NCBI RefSeq assembly: GCF_009664365.1
Contig: NZ_CP044310.1
Span: 4,901,001 to 4,965,000 of the forward strand
DNA: 64,000 nt
DNA from: Paenibacillus xylanilyticus
Lineage (GTDB): Bacteria > Bacillota > Bacilli > Paenibacillales > Paenibacillaceae
Direction of reading: 5' to 3'
Of the stretch, positions 33,974 through 43,474 are shown piece by piece (within the stretch, counting starts at the first letter, position 1; each line of letters opens with the position of its first letter). The notes under the pieces were generated by a model. It ran no database searches and was not told the DNA's origin. It worked only from the letters and a program-made list of their open reading frames with translations. The translations under genes and the position numbers were made by a program.

Positions 33974-35299
33974 ATGACGAACACAGCTTATGCATTAAAG
34001 AACTGCCATCTGATTCATGGAGACCTTAATCGCGATCTGGAGAAAAATATGACCGTCCTGGTCAATGAGCAAGGGCTGATTCAGGGGATTGGAAAATCAA
34101 GTGAACTGGCCATTCCGAGCCACTATGAGGTTATCGACCTATCGGGAAAATATGTGATGCCTGGCTTGATCAACGCTCACGTCCATCTCTTTGCGGATGG
34201 TAAGCCCTTCAGCCTGTCGGTCAGCGAAGGCATGCTGCAATTCGCCTATGATCGAATCCTGAACACGAAATTCGGCAAAAACATTCTGAAAAAAAGAATG
34301 AAACGCAATGCGCTGACCGCACTGCACGCGGGCGTAACCACGATGCGCAGTGTCGGCGAATTCTTCTATACCGATGTGAAATTGCGGGATGAAATTAATA
34401 ACGGTGAATTCGTTGGCCCTAATCTGCTTGTCTCCGGATTTTTCCTAAGTGTGACGGGAGGTCATGGTGCTCCTTTTCTGGCTCTGGTCGGGGATTCCCC
34501 TTGGGAAGCACGCAGGAATGTACGCATCAATGTGAAGAACGGCGTGGATCTCATCAAAATCTGCGTAACTGGCGGCGTTACGGATGCCAAAATGGTCGGC
34601 GAAGCTGGCCGTTTGCAGATGACGGTAGAGGAAGTTACCGCGATCTGCGAGGAAGCCCACAAAATCGGGTTGCGGGTGGCAGCTCACGTGGAAAGCACGG
34701 AGGGTGTCAGAGTCGCATTAAAAGGCGGCGTGGATACCATAGAGCACGGCTCCGAGATGGATGACGAGATTATCAGCTTGTTCAAAAACAATCCGAATGC
34801 CCTGAATGGCTATACTGCGCTTATTCCTACCTTTCTGGCTGCTTATCCCTCTGCTCTGCTCGATACCAGCGTAACGAAGGTGAGTGCAACCGTGAAAGAA
34901 AACGCCAGACTCGTGTATACATCCATGTTAAAAGGTGTGAAGCAGGCCATCGACAACGGCATTACCATCGGTCTTGGCACCGATGCCGCCATGTCGTATG
35001 TGACTCACTATGACATGTGGAGAGAGATGGACTACTATATCAACCAGACTAACCTTAGCAACAGACACCTGATCGATATGGTGACCCGAACCAACGCGAA
35101 GATCCTCGGCATTGAAGACGTTACAGGTACGGTCGATATTGGAAAACAGGCAGATCTGATCGTGCTGGACCAAAGCCCGTTGGAAAATATTGAAGCACTA
35201 TCCGATGTACGTATGGTCATGGTCAAAGGAAATCTAATTCAATCACCATCTGTGACGAGAATACAGCAAGTAGACGATGTTCTAAACTCGGTTTGGTGA
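33974..35299 (+). CDS. Amidohydrolase, imidazolonepropionase/prolidase-like
   Basis: This is a 441-residue metal-dependent hydrolase. It shows the composite amidohydrolase plan: a small beta domain (GDLNRDLEKNMTVLVNEQGL), VMPGLINAHVHLFADG with the HxH metal site, a probable bridging Lys in GVDLIKICVTGG, AAHVESTEGV and DTIEHGSEMDD with metal histidines, and GLGTDAAMSYVTHYD with the catalytic Asp. This subgroup includes Xaa-Pro dipeptidase-like and aryldialkylphosphatase-like enzymes, so a dipeptide or cyclic amide is possible. The ATG at 33974 follows CAAGGAGGAAC. It is followed after 16 bases by the DUF554 gene and preceded by a TetR gene. Confidence 0.88.
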   Translation: MTNTAYALKNCHLIHGDLNRDLEKNMTVLVNEQGLIQGIGKSSELAIPSHYEVIDLSGKYVMPGLINAHVHLFADGKPFSLSVSEGMLQFAYDRILNTKFGKNILKKRMKRNALTALHAGVTTMRSVGEFFYTDVKLRDEINNGEFVGPNLLVSGFFLSVTGGHGAPFLALVGDSPWEARRNVRINVKNGVDLIKICVTGGVTDAKMVGEAGRLQMTVEEVTAICEEAHKIGLRVAAHVESTEGVRVALKGGVDTIEHGSEMDDEIISLFKNNPNALNGYTALIPTFLAAYPSALLDTSVTKVSATVKENARLVYTSMLKGVKQAIDNGITIGLGTDAAMSYVTHYDMWREMDYYINQTNLSNRHLIDMVTRTNAKILGIEDVTGTVDIGKQADLIVLDQSPLENIEALSDVRMVMVKGNLIQSPSVTRIQQVDDVLNSVW

Positions 35300-35315
35300 A
35301 TTCAGGAGTGAAATC

Positions 35316-35975
35316 ATGTTCGGAATATTAGTCAATTGCTTTTCCATTGTATTCGGAAGTACTCTTGGAGCGATCACCAAAAAATTTGTCAATGACGGAT
35401 ATAAAGCCATCCTGTATCAAGTTATTGGGATCAGTGCTATCATCATCGGCATTAGCACTACCATCAACAGCATCTCTACGAGCCAGTATCAGGTGATGTT
35501 TGTTATCTTTCTCACGATAGGCGGGATTATCGGTCAACTTATTAATTTCGATCAGATCTTGTCCAGGATCATGACCCGCTTCTCATCCAATGGACTGAAT
35601 GAAGGATTGACGGTTGCGATCTCCTTATTATGCTTAGGGTCGATACCGATTCTCGGTCCGCTGCAAAGTGCACTGCAGGGAGATAACACCTTTTTACAGA
35701 TCAATACCATTTTCTCCGGCATAACGGCCTTAATTCTGGCTTCCTCCTTCGGCTTTGGCATCATGTTTTCAGCAATTATTTTATTTGTCATTGAGGCGCT
35801 GGTCTTCTTCTCGGCTGATTTTATCTCCGCATACATGACGGCCAACATCATTAACGAAATCACGCTGATTGGCGGTATTCTGGCGCTCTGTACCGGATTG
35901 AACGTCCTGAAGATTACGGAGATCAAAGTTTTGAATCTGCTGCCAGCCTTATTTATTCCGATATTGGTGCTATAA
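35316..35975 (+). CDS. DUF554 family membrane protein (YdfK-like)
   Basis: This is a 219-residue integral membrane protein with about six to seven hydrophobic segments. It begins MFGILVNCFSIVFGSTLGAI and contains VAISLLCLGSIPILGPLQSA and IGGILALCTGLNVLKI, the recurring features of the DUF554/YdfK family. Its biochemical role is unknown; transport is often assumed. AGGAG precedes the ATG by 8 bases and the gap to the amidohydrolase is only 16 bases, so both are expressed together, possibly to import and process the amidohydrolase substrate. Confidence 0.85.
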   Translation: MFGILVNCFSIVFGSTLGAITKKFVNDGYKAILYQVIGISAIIIGISTTINSISTSQYQVMFVIFLTIGGIIGQLINFDQILSRIMTRFSSNGLNEGLTVAISLLCLGSIPILGPLQSALQGDNTFLQINTIFSGITALILASSFGFGIMFSAIILFVIEALVFFSADFISAYMTANIINEITLIGGILALCTGLNVLKITEIKVLNLLPALFIPILVL

Positions 35976-36003
35976 AAAGAAAAAGATTCAATCAACTAAA
36001 TAA

Positions 36004-36032
36004 AGAGGAGCGCCACTTCCAGGCACTCCTCT
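36004..36032. terminator. Bidirectional terminator between convergent genes
   Basis: AGAGGAGCGCC and GGCACTCCTCT pair over 11 positions with one mismatch around a 7-base loop. T-rich sequence follows on the plus strand and A-rich sequence precedes it. It lies between the DUF554 gene and the convergent PHP/SLH gene. Confidence 0.75.
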
Positions 36033-36065
36033 CTTTGTTTTTTGAGCTGTACTTTTCCTTATCCT

Positions 36066-39000
36066 TTACAGGTACATCGCAAGCAGCAATTTGTAAATCA
36101 TGGCTGTCGCTTCCGCACGGGTAGTCACATTCTCCGCGCGAACCGTATTGTCCGTATACCCATTAATAATATTGGCTTGCACAACTGCATCCATGGCTTC
36201 CTGTGCCCAAGCTGGCGTTTGTGCTGCATCGGTGAAGCTTGGTTTAGCAATCTCACCGTTCGTTCCTGCCTGCACATCACTCAGCTTCAACGCTTTTGCC
36301 ATCATCACAGCCATCTCCGCACGAGTAATGGTGCGATCCGGCTTGAATGCATTATCACCATAGCCTGTCACTATACCGGCTTGTACGGCAGCTGCAATCT
36401 CAGACTTCGCCCATCCAGGTAGAGCTTCCTCATCAGCAAAAGAAGTCGTGGACGCTACCGTTTGAAGAGCCAATGCTTTGCTAAGCAATGTGACAAACTC
36501 AGCTCTTGTGATCTCCTTAGACGGTTGGAATGTTCCATCTGCATACCCTTGGATGACATTCATGCCCATCAGTCGATCCGCATAATCAGATGCCCAGTGT
36601 CCATTAAGATCCGTCAGGTTCACGGGTGTATAACTGGACACTACAAAGGTACCCAGGTGATTCACCTTCGCCGTGATGATTCCAGCAGCATTCGTTTCCC
36701 CGCCAACAAATACCCAGCTCTGACGAGCTTCGTTAAAATAATAGATTGCTGGCTTCGTTCCACTTAGCAAACCTGCCGGATCATAATTCAGGCTCAACTC
36801 AGCCGAATGGTTCAACGTCCGTCCGCCCGTGCGGCTAATCTGTACCGCTTGACCCAGCACGTTCAGCGAAGCTGCATACTGCAGTTTGTCCTGTGCAATC
36901 ACGGACAGCTGCAAGGTATCTTTTTCCCCAACGGCTCCAGCCGGAGCGTTGAATTCTACCACGTTTTTAATCCCCGTCTGTACTGGCTGATTCGCTTCCA
37001 CTTCAACCTTCACTTCAGTGGATGAATCTGGTTCTGTTTCCGGAGTGGATGGTGTTGTAGGAACGGTTGGGGTTGTCGGTACGCTTGGCGTGCTTCCTCC
37101 GGTATTGCCACCGGAACTGCCTCCATTACCCCCGCCTGATCCACCGCCATTGTTCGAACCGGCTTGTACCGTAATGGTACGTGTGACTTCTGCTGCTGCA
37201 TTGCCAGCGATATCTTTTACGTTATAACGAATCGTATAGATTCCGGCTGCTTGCGTGTTCACGGTGCCATCCATCTGTACGGAACCGCTGATACCCACAT
37301 TGTCGGATGCCAATGCTCCAGGCTCAGTGTAGGTATCCCCCACGTTCAATGTCATCTGACTGCTGCCTTGCAGCGTAATGACCGGAATTTCACGGTCAAT
37401 TTTGATCATCACAGGTAAAGTATACTCACTGTTCAGATCGTCTGTAGCTCGGAACAACAGGCTGTGTTCTCCAGGCTCGGCAATCTCCAGAGGTGTATTC
37501 GAGGTATAAGGATCATACGTTTGACCTCCATCACGGGACAGCTCGATGGTCGCCGAAGTCGCCGGTGCATAAACCGCGCTGGTTACACTTACGTATACAG
37601 ACTGTTTCGTCCATGTATCCGTATGATACGGCTGGCCGTCTGTGGTCGTCATATTGCTTTTCAAAATCAGAACCTGATTATTCGTGCCCTCTACGATGAC
37701 AGTAAAAACTTTCGTTTGAGTTTCGCTGCCGCGTTGTACCGTTGCCGTCAGTTCCAATCGTTCATTGTTATCCGGTTGTGTCAGCAGCTTGCCTTGATTA
37801 TCAATCAATGCCGGATTGGAACTGGACCAAGTGATCGTTGCTCCATGCTTCCCTTCAACAGGAAGAGTGAGGTCGGAAGTGACCGCGTTCAGGTCCCCCA
37901 GATCAATCGCTTGGAGCGTATCATTTACCGCCTGCACATCACTATAAGGTGCCGCATTCACGAAGATCGGATTGGAGTAGAACCACAGATCCCTATAGTT
38001 GCTATCATTGATTTGGTTGAAACGTGTTTCTGCATCCGCAGTTGTGTTCTTCGGATCCAGCTGTGGTTCGCCATTCACCGTCTCGCCTGGAACGTTCATA
38101 TCCAGATTCGTGCCGCGCAGGCGGAAATACTGGTCTTGTTCCGTCGCTTTGATCTTATATGTGATGACATTGTAGCCTTCGGCATCTGTCGTCCAATCGT
38201 CCGATGTGAAGGTAGCCAGCACGCGGGTGGTATCGTTGGTATCCTTGTTATATGCGGCTGTACCCTTCTCGGCCTTGCCTGTCACAACTCCTGCAATCAG
38301 GTCAACGTGATCCACCACAGGTACCTGTTCAGCGGATGTACCGCTGTTGATTGGTGTTTCATAATTGTTGCTGGTCGTCGGACTCTTGAAACGGATCTTC
38401 AGCTCTACCTCATCGCCTTGAGTCACGTTCAGATCCTCACCCATTTCAGCCTGAGCGCCTGCTCCGGATGCGGTGAAATCCAGGGCGTTAATCAGATCAC
38501 CAAATACGGAAAAGGATTTTCCTGAACGAAGGCCTTCCAGCACGGCCTGCATTCCGCTGCCCTCAATCCACGCGTATGTCTTGGCATATTCCCCAGGGAA
38601 ATAACCACTGGAATTCGTGCCAATCGTCTTGAAATGGTAATCCGAGTTACCATAGTTCCAGAAGTGGCGACCTTCTCCAAGCAGTGCGTCCCACAGTCCG
38701 CCCACTATGGCTACCATGTAGTCTACACCGCCATATGTACGGTATTTGTACCCATCGTCTGCCGTTGGATTAGACACGTTGTAGGTTGTGTTATACCCGC
38801 CGCGATCCGGTTCCATCTGGTTACCCAGCATGCCTTCGATACCGAATACCACTTGTGGTGCCAGATCGTTGAAATCGCGGAAGTCCGCAATTGTATATTT
38901 ATTTTTGCCACGAGAAGGATGGTTGATCATCGCATAGCTCGTTGTTGGATAGTTGGTTTTTAGCCATTCAATGGCAGTAAGCGCATCCTGATGTGTCGTA

Positions 39001-39596
39001 TAGGCACGTCCACCTTCCTGTTCCCAGGCCACTACATCCGCCGGATCAAACAGACTCGCATCGCGATTGGTAAAACGATATTCGAATTCTTTGGCAGCTT
39101 CCAGCGCTTCGGTCGAATTCGGCTCATCGGTGAGAATGCCCACACCAACGTGTTCATGCGTCGGCATGTCCCATTCGAAGCCGGAGAAGATCGTTTTGCC
39201 TGCATATTTGCCCTGCTCCTGTAGTGCCTTGATCTGTGGAACCTGATATTCATTCATCCCCACGGACATCGGAATGGACCCACCCGGAATTTCATTTCCG
39301 TTGTGATCCCGCTTGGATAACCGCAAATGATCCGTCAGCGCGATCCAGTCCAGCCCATATTGCGTCAAACCCGCGTCCAGGACGTTCTCCAGCGAATTCT
39401 GCGCATCATCTGATTCAAATGTATGTACGTGCAAATCCCCCGTTTGCCATGAGCCTGCATCCGTGCTGCTGACTGGTGTATTATCTCCCGCGGCTGCATA
39501 GGTAATTGCCGCAGGAAACGCTCCCATGACCATCCCTGTAGCCAGGGGTATCAGCGTAAGCATCGCTAGCATTTTCTTTCCTTTTTTGTTGAACAA
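36066..39596 (-). CDS. Secreted PHP-domain hydrolase anchored by SLH domains
   Basis: This is a 1176-residue cell-surface protein. A signal peptide (about residues 1-35, ending TYAAA) leads into a CehA/McbA-like PHP metallohydrolase domain with GDLHVHTFESDD (His56, His58) and WIALTDHLRL, to about residue 500. Then come an atrophied-Ig domain, a DUF5011-like Ig module (QMTLNVGDTYTEPGALASDN), a Gly/Ser/Pro/Thr linker, and three C-terminal SLH repeats (LNGHWASDYADRLMGMNVIQ; DRTITRAEMAVMMAKALKL) that hold it to the cell-wall polymer. The TTG start is preceded by GGAGGGATCAGG. PHP enzymes cleave phosphoester bonds; surface location suggests scavenging of phosphate or a polymer. Transcribed alone from its own promoter. 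Confidence 0.9.
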   Translation of the reverse strand: MFNKKGKKMLAMLTLIPLATGMVMGAFPAAITYAAAGDNTPVSSTDAGSWQTGDLHVHTFESDDAQNSLENVLDAGLTQYGLDWIALTDHLRLSKRDHNGNEIPGGSIPMSVGMNEYQVPQIKALQEQGKYAGKTIFSGFEWDMPTHEHVGVGILTDEPNSTEALEAAKEFEYRFTNRDASLFDPADVVAWEQEGGRAYTTHQDALTAIEWLKTNYPTTSYAMINHPSRGKNKYTIADFRDFNDLAPQVVFGIEGMLGNQMEPDRGGYNTTYNVSNPTADDGYKYRTYGGVDYMVAIVGGLWDALLGEGRHFWNYGNSDYHFKTIGTNSSGYFPGEYAKTYAWIEGSGMQAVLEGLRSGKSFSVFGDLINALDFTASGAGAQAEMGEDLNVTQGDEVELKIRFKSPTTSNNYETPINSGTSAEQVPVVDHVDLIAGVVTGKAEKGTAAYNKDTNDTTRVLATFTSDDWTTDAEGYNVITYKIKATEQDQYFRLRGTNLDMNVPGETVNGEPQLDPKNTTADAETRFNQINDSNYRDLWFYSNPIFVNAAPYSDVQAVNDTLQAIDLGDLNAVTSDLTLPVEGKHGATITWSSSNPALIDNQGKLLTQPDNNERLELTATVQRGSETQTKVFTVIVEGTNNQVLILKSNMTTTDGQPYHTDTWTKQSVYVSVTSAVYAPATSATIELSRDGGQTYDPYTSNTPLEIAEPGEHSLLFRATDDLNSEYTLPVMIKIDREIPVITLQGSSQMTLNVGDTYTEPGALASDNVGISGSVQMDGTVNTQAAGIYTIRYNVKDIAGNAAAEVTRTITVQAGSNNGGGSGGGNGGSSGGNTGGSTPSVPTTPTVPTTPSTPETEPDSSTEVKVEVEANQPVQTGIKNVVEFNAPAGAVGEKDTLQLSVIAQDKLQYAASLNVLGQAVQISRTGGRTLNHSAELSLNYDPAGLLSGTKPAIYYFNEARQSWVFVGGETNAAGIITAKVNHLGTFVVSSYTPVNLTDLNGHWASDYADRLMGMNVIQGYADGTFQPSKEITRAEFVTLLSKALALQTVASTTSFADEEALPGWAKSEIAAAVQAGIVTGYGDNAFKPDRTITRAEMAVMMAKALKLSDVQAGTNGEIAKPSFTDAAQTPAWAQEAMDAVVQANIINGYTDNTVRAENVTTRAEATAMIYKLLLAMYL

Positions 39597-39637
39597 CCTG
39601 ATCCCTCCACCCGTTCTGTGTTGTTGTGACGGGAGTA

Positions 39638-39666
39638 AATATATGAGACTTTGAGGGCAGGGTCAA
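39638..39666 (-). promoter_or_regulatory. SigmaA-type promoter of the PHP/SLH gene
   Basis: On the minus strand TTGACC (39661-39666) and TATATT (39638-39643) are 17 bases apart, 42 bases upstream of the TTG start codon. Confidence 0.7.
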
Positions 39667-39946
39667 CGTGTTGAAAGCGCCTATTAAAAATTTTACATAG
39701 AGCTGCATTCGTTTACGTTCTATTAAAGCTTTCTTTTGCTGTATGCATATCATGCTTTCCTCTCTAAATCTCTCATTTCATCAGTCGGAATTGATAAAAT
39801 CAGGCCGATCTTGCCCTTTGCAACGTTCAAAATTTGTTCACCATTCAGGAAACTTTCACCACTCTTGTGGATGACAGGAAGAGGTCTGTGAGGATTCCGT
39901 GATAGAGGCGGCCAAGCTGAAGAATTATGTAAAAATCGTACTGTGA

Positions 39947-39965
39947 ACAGTATTCTAAATACTGT
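39947..39965. promoter_or_regulatory. Isolated 8-3-8 palindrome
   Basis: ACAGTATT-CTA-AATACTGT is perfect over 8-bp arms, with a further TACTGT half-site at 39939-39944. It resembles a repressor operator but lies about 350 bases from the nearest gene start, so its target is unclear. Confidence 0.35.
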
Positions 39966-40199
39966 AATACTTACGATCCATTGCAGAGATATTTAAGCGC
40001 TCTACATCCCACGGCTACTCGGTTATGTTCTCTCTTGACTTGAATTTTACATCTTGGATTACGTAAAAAGATTGTGAATGGGGTGTTAATTTCAATGACA
40101 AATCTACTACATATATGACTCCTTGTATTATGGATATTCATATATATATCACTTTAATTTCTAATTTCTTCATGAACTGAATAATAAAATAAAAAGGGA

Positions 40200-40238
40200 C
40201 TGGCGAATCCATCAATGCAATACTTGTGAACCCGCCAG
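40200..40238 (-). terminator. Terminator after the isomerase-like gene
   Basis: CTGGCG and CGCCAG form the base of a hairpin, and on the minus strand CCCTTTTTATTTTATT follows. It lies 40 bases after the stop codon at 40278. Confidence 0.65.
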
Positions 40239-40277
40239 CTTCTAGCATTACTCCCTAATCTTCATTGCTCTATCCAT

Positions 40278-41105
40278 TTATAACTCCGCAAACACCTTAT
40301 CAAAGCCTGCTTTCGACTTGGCAAACAGCTCGCTTGAATCAAGTGTTGATGCAGGTGCCAGAACTTCCTGGGCTACAGGGCCCGTGTAACCAATGGCTTT
40401 CAGATTTTTCAGGAAACCCGTTAGATCAATGACTCCCTCGCCTGGATACAGGCGCTCATTATCAAGCAATTCTTCAATCGGCAGATCAGAGGCATCATTG
40501 ATATGAACGTGAACAATCTGTTCCTTTTTCAATTGCAGCACCTCTTCCATACGCAAACCAAGCGTATGCCAATGATAGGAATCCACCAGCAAGCCTACAT
40601 TGGGAGCATGAATGGTCTCGATCCAGTCCAAGGTGTCCTCCACACTCCAAATAAACGGATTCTTCCACTGGGTCCGCAAATGATGGGGGCCGACAAACTC
40701 CAGCCCTAGCCGGATACCGTAAGCACCCAGGATATCTGCGCAGAGCTTCAGCCATCTGGTAGCTGCCGCCATGAAGGATGCTGCAGGCTGATCGGTCGAG
40801 GGCAGAACATAAGTGCAGCAAGTGAAGCAATTCAGCGAAGCAGAGGCTTCAGCCATTTCAACCAGAGATTTGAGCCCTGCACGAAACTGCTCTTCCGAGC
40901 CTCTCCAGTCCACGGTTAAATCCGATGAACCGATGATCACCTGATTATGTTCCAATAGCTGTGCAGCTTGTTCCTTCCCGTACTGTTGAACCAATGAGAG
41001 CGGATTCAAATCTACGGATTGGAAGCCATATTTGGCTGCACTCGTAATATATTGTTCGTCAGACTCGATCTTCCCCAAACCCGCTTTCGTTAATCCTCTA
41101 ATCAT
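40278..41105 (-). CDS. Sugar phosphate isomerase/epimerase family protein (TIM barrel)
   Basis: This is a xylose-isomerase-like TIM-barrel protein of 275 residues. Characteristic segments are YGIRLGLEFVGPHHLRTQ, LDWIETIHAPNVGLLVDSYH, EQIVHVHINDASDLPIEELL and YTGPVAQEVL, which hold the Glu, Asp and His residues expected to bind the metal. Members act on ketoses, inositols or dicarboxylic sugar derivatives, so the substrate remains open. The ATG at 41103-41105 (MIRGLTKAGL) has AGGAGGAGATTGGG directly upstream. It stands alone, with its own terminator, and no transporter beside it. Confidence 0.85.
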   Translation of the reverse strand: MIRGLTKAGLGKIESDEQYITSAAKYGFQSVDLNPLSLVQQYGKEQAAQLLEHNQVIIGSSDLTVDWRGSEEQFRAGLKSLVEMAEASASLNCFTCCTYVLPSTDQPAASFMAAATRWLKLCADILGAYGIRLGLEFVGPHHLRTQWKNPFIWSVEDTLDWIETIHAPNVGLLVDSYHWHTLGLRMEEVLQLKKEQIVHVHINDASDLPIEELLDNERLYPGEGVIDLTGFLKNLKAIGYTGPVAQEVLAPASTLDSSELFAKSKAGFDKVFAEL

Positions 41106-41310
41106 CCCAATCTCCTCCTGTGACTTGTCTAATAGGCAACGACTGCTGCACCCTCTCAAGCTCCAATTCAGGGTATAAATTCATAATAACAGCCACGCCC
41201 AAAAAAGAAACCAGTATGTTCCATTTCTTTTATGGCGCAAACCCTCAAACCCTACGCAACCCTTTCCCGAAATCAGCGTAATAGAAAAAAGTGGAAAGGT
41301 AGGTGATACG

Positions 41311-42015
41311 ATGACGAAATGGCTTAAGAAAATCCAGTCCCCCACCATTATTTTCTTTTCATGCCTTTTGGTACTGTCTGTGATCGTTGGCTTCCTATCC
41401 AAGCCTTATTTCACAGAACATATATTCTATGCAGATACTAACAAGTATTTATTGGATCGCCAAGAAGAAAACCAGTTGATATATAAGAGTAGAACGGCTG
41501 ATTCCATTCAGGTGCTAGTGGAGCAGCAGAAGCGCACCGTGTTCATCGACGATCAGAAATATATCATTACAGAACTCAGTTCCAAACCTCATGCAAAATA
41601 TAGCGTGTTATACCCCAAAGGAGACACGTATGAGGTTCAGGACCATGGCGGTATATTAAGAAGTTTTGATGAAGAAGGCAATATCATAACTTCCATCGCT
41701 TTTTACGTTAACAACCAGAGAATACTTAGCGAGGACGAAGAGCAATTTTCACCGGATACAATCGTGACTGCTGCTTACCCGATATACCATCACACGCAAG
41801 GTGAGCCTGTCTACCTTTTTCTCGCACTCGGCGGACTGATATTTGGATGGTGCAGCTTCTACTACCGGAGGTTTCAGGATATCCTCTTCCTCATCTCCCT
41901 TCGCTGGATTTGGGTGAACGACCCCGAACCTAGCGACTTTTATTACTTGATGACCAGTATTGGCGGCATTGTTGTCATGATGGGATCCGTTTGGATTTCC
42001 TTCAAAGCATTCTGA
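41311..42015 (+). CDS. Uncharacterised membrane protein with N- and C-terminal membrane segments
   Basis: No family is recognised with confidence. The 234-residue protein has a membrane segment at about residues 12-29 (IIFFSCLLVLSVIVGFL), a roughly 125-residue polar extracellular region with beta-type repeats, and two more membrane segments near the C-terminus (VYLFLALGGLIFGW; TSIGGIVVMMGSVWISF). The segment RWIWVNDPEPSDFYYLMTSI resembles a membrane-adjacent pattern common in Bacillales proteins of unknown function. GGTAGGTGATACG precedes the ATG. It is divergent from the isomerase-like gene and ends at its own terminator. Confidence 0.72.
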   Translation: MTKWLKKIQSPTIIFFSCLLVLSVIVGFLSKPYFTEHIFYADTNKYLLDRQEENQLIYKSRTADSIQVLVEQQKRTVFIDDQKYIITELSSKPHAKYSVLYPKGDTYEVQDHGGILRSFDEEGNIITSIAFYVNNQRILSEDEEQFSPDTIVTAAYPIYHHTQGEPVYLFLALGGLIFGWCSFYYRRFQDILFLISLRWIWVNDPEPSDFYYLMTSIGGIVVMMGSVWISFKAF

Positions 42016-42039
42016 ACCAAACAGATTTGTATACAAAAA

Positions 42040-42074
42040 AGCGGTAACGATGTTGAAGATACGTCATTACCGCT
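42040..42074. terminator. Bidirectional rho-independent terminator
   Basis: AGCGGTAA and TTACCGCT pair perfectly, flanked by an A run on the left and a T run on the right. It lies between the membrane-protein gene and the convergent flavin monooxygenase gene. Confidence 0.85.
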
Positions 42075-42149
42075 CTTTTTTTATCCACCTATTAACAGGA
42101 CTTAGGTCAAGTTTGTCAAACCTGAATATCTATCGTCAAATTACTCTAT

Positions 42150-43472
42150 TTAGTTCACGCGTTCCAGCGTGTACCGATTACGCGGAATTTTGAGACCCAG
42201 GTTTTCCCGAAGCGTCTCATGCTCATATTCGGTTCGGAACAGTCCTCGTTCCTGCAGAACAGGGACAACCAGATCCACGAAATCCGCCAGTCCATTCGGC
42301 ACAACCGTACGGATATTGAATCCGTCTGCGGCTTCACCTTCAAACCACTCTTGGATCTGGTCGGCGATCTGGTCGGGTGTTCCAATGAAAGAGGTTCGCG
42401 GCGTAGATGCTCTTAGCGCGACTTGGCGGAGAGTCAGCCCCTCTTCTCGTGCCTGCTGTTTGATTTTGTCCGTCGTACTGCGGAAACTGTTGCTGCCCAC
42501 ATCACCAATCTCAGGGAAAGGCTCATCCAGCGGATACTGGGAAAAGTCATAATGGTCAAAATAGCGTCCCAAATAATTCAGCGCGTGGTCAATACTGACC
42601 AGTCCGGCAATTTCCTGATACTTTTGCTCTGCCTCTTCCGCTGTTCTGCCCACAATTGGACCGATACCCGGGAAGATCAGAATGTCTTCAGCCTGGCGTC
42701 CATATGCTACCGCTCTTGCCTTAACATCCCGGTAAAACTCTCTTGCTTCCTCAAACGTCTCATGTCCCGTATATACAGCATCTGCTGATTTCGCTGCCAG
42801 ATCTTTGCCGGATTCGGATGAACCTGCCTGAAAAATGACTGGATAACCCTGTTTTGAACGTGCCACATTAAGCGGTCCCTGTACGGAGAAATGGTTCCCT
42901 TTGTGATTCAGCGTATGCAGCTTGGAAGGGTCGAAGAAGACACCATTCTCCTTGTCCCCGACAAATGCGTCATCCTCCCAGGAATCCCACAGTCCTTTGA
43001 CCACATTCAGGTGCTCTTCAGCAATTTCATAGCGAAGCGCATGGTTTGGATGTTCGCCTTTGCCAAAGTTCAGTGCCGATCCTTCCAGTGGGGAAGTGAC
43101 TACGTTCCAGCCCGACCGTCCTCCGCTAATTTGATCCAGTGAAGCAAATTGCCTCGCTACCGTAAACGGTTCGCTGTAGGAAGTCGATAATGTCGCAACC
43201 AGCCCAATATTGGAAGTGGCTCCTGCCAGCACAGACAACAAGGTCAAGGGCTCGAAGCGATTCAGAAAATGAGGATTGGATTTTTCGTTAATAAAGAGAC
43301 CGTCAGCAATAAATAGGAGATCGAACCTGCCTTCCTCCGCTTTACGCGCCTGTTTTTTGTAAAAATCAAGGTTAACACTGGCATTAATCGGAATGTCAGG
43401 GTGTCGCCAGAAGGAAATACTGTTCCCGACTCCGTTCAGATTGGCCCCCAATTTCAGTTGTCGTTTCGTCAT
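42150..43472 (-). CDS. LLM-class flavin-dependent monooxygenase (NtaA/SnaA/DszA type)
   Basis: This is a predicted FMN-dependent two-component monooxygenase. The 440-residue protein has the subgroup's opening ([20 protein letters not shown]), [16 protein letters not shown], the flavin-binding segment [14 protein letters not shown], and the late [16 protein letters not shown] and [14 protein letters not shown]. These proteins usually oxidise sulfonates, thioethers or aminopolycarboxylates using FMNH2 from a separate reductase, which is not seen here. The ATG at 43470-43472 has AGGGAGG eight bases upstream. The upstream MFS gene ends only two bases before it, inside the ribosome binding region, so the pair is coupled and the MFS protein may import the substrate. 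Confidence 0.9.
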   Translation of the reverse strand: MTKRQLKLGANLNGVGNSISFWRHPDIPINASVNLDFYKKQARKAEEGRFDLLFIADGLFINEKSNPHFLNRFEPLTLLSVLAGATSNIGLVATLSTSYSEPFTVARQFASLDQISGGRSGWNVVTSPLEGSALNFGKGEHPNHALRYEIAEEHLNVVKGLWDSWEDDAFVGDKENGVFFDPSKLHTLNHKGNHFSVQGPLNVARSKQGYPVIFQAGSSESGKDLAAKSADAVYTGHETFEEAREFYRDVKARAVAYGRQAEDILIFPGIGPIVGRTAEEAEQKYQEIAGLVSIDHALNYLGRYFDHYDFSQYPLDEPFPEIGDVGSNSFRSTTDKIKQQAREEGLTLRQVALRASTPRTSFIGTPDQIADQIQEWFEGEAADGFNIRTVVPNGLADFVDLVVPVLQERGLFRTEYEHETLRENLGLKIPRNRYTLERVN

Positions 43473-43474
43473 AT

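Larger units (their letters stand above)
39597..40277. other. 680-base intergenic region
   Basis: No convincing gene is present. It contains the promoter of the PHP/SLH gene, an isolated palindrome at 39947-39965 and the terminator at 40200-40238. The part from 39750 to 40190 is otherwise featureless. Confidence 0.5.

Noticed and set aside
37464-38525. A 353-codon open frame on the plus strand inside the PHP/SLH gene.
   Set aside because: It is antisense to a well-supported surface-protein gene, has no ribosome binding site and shows no domain.
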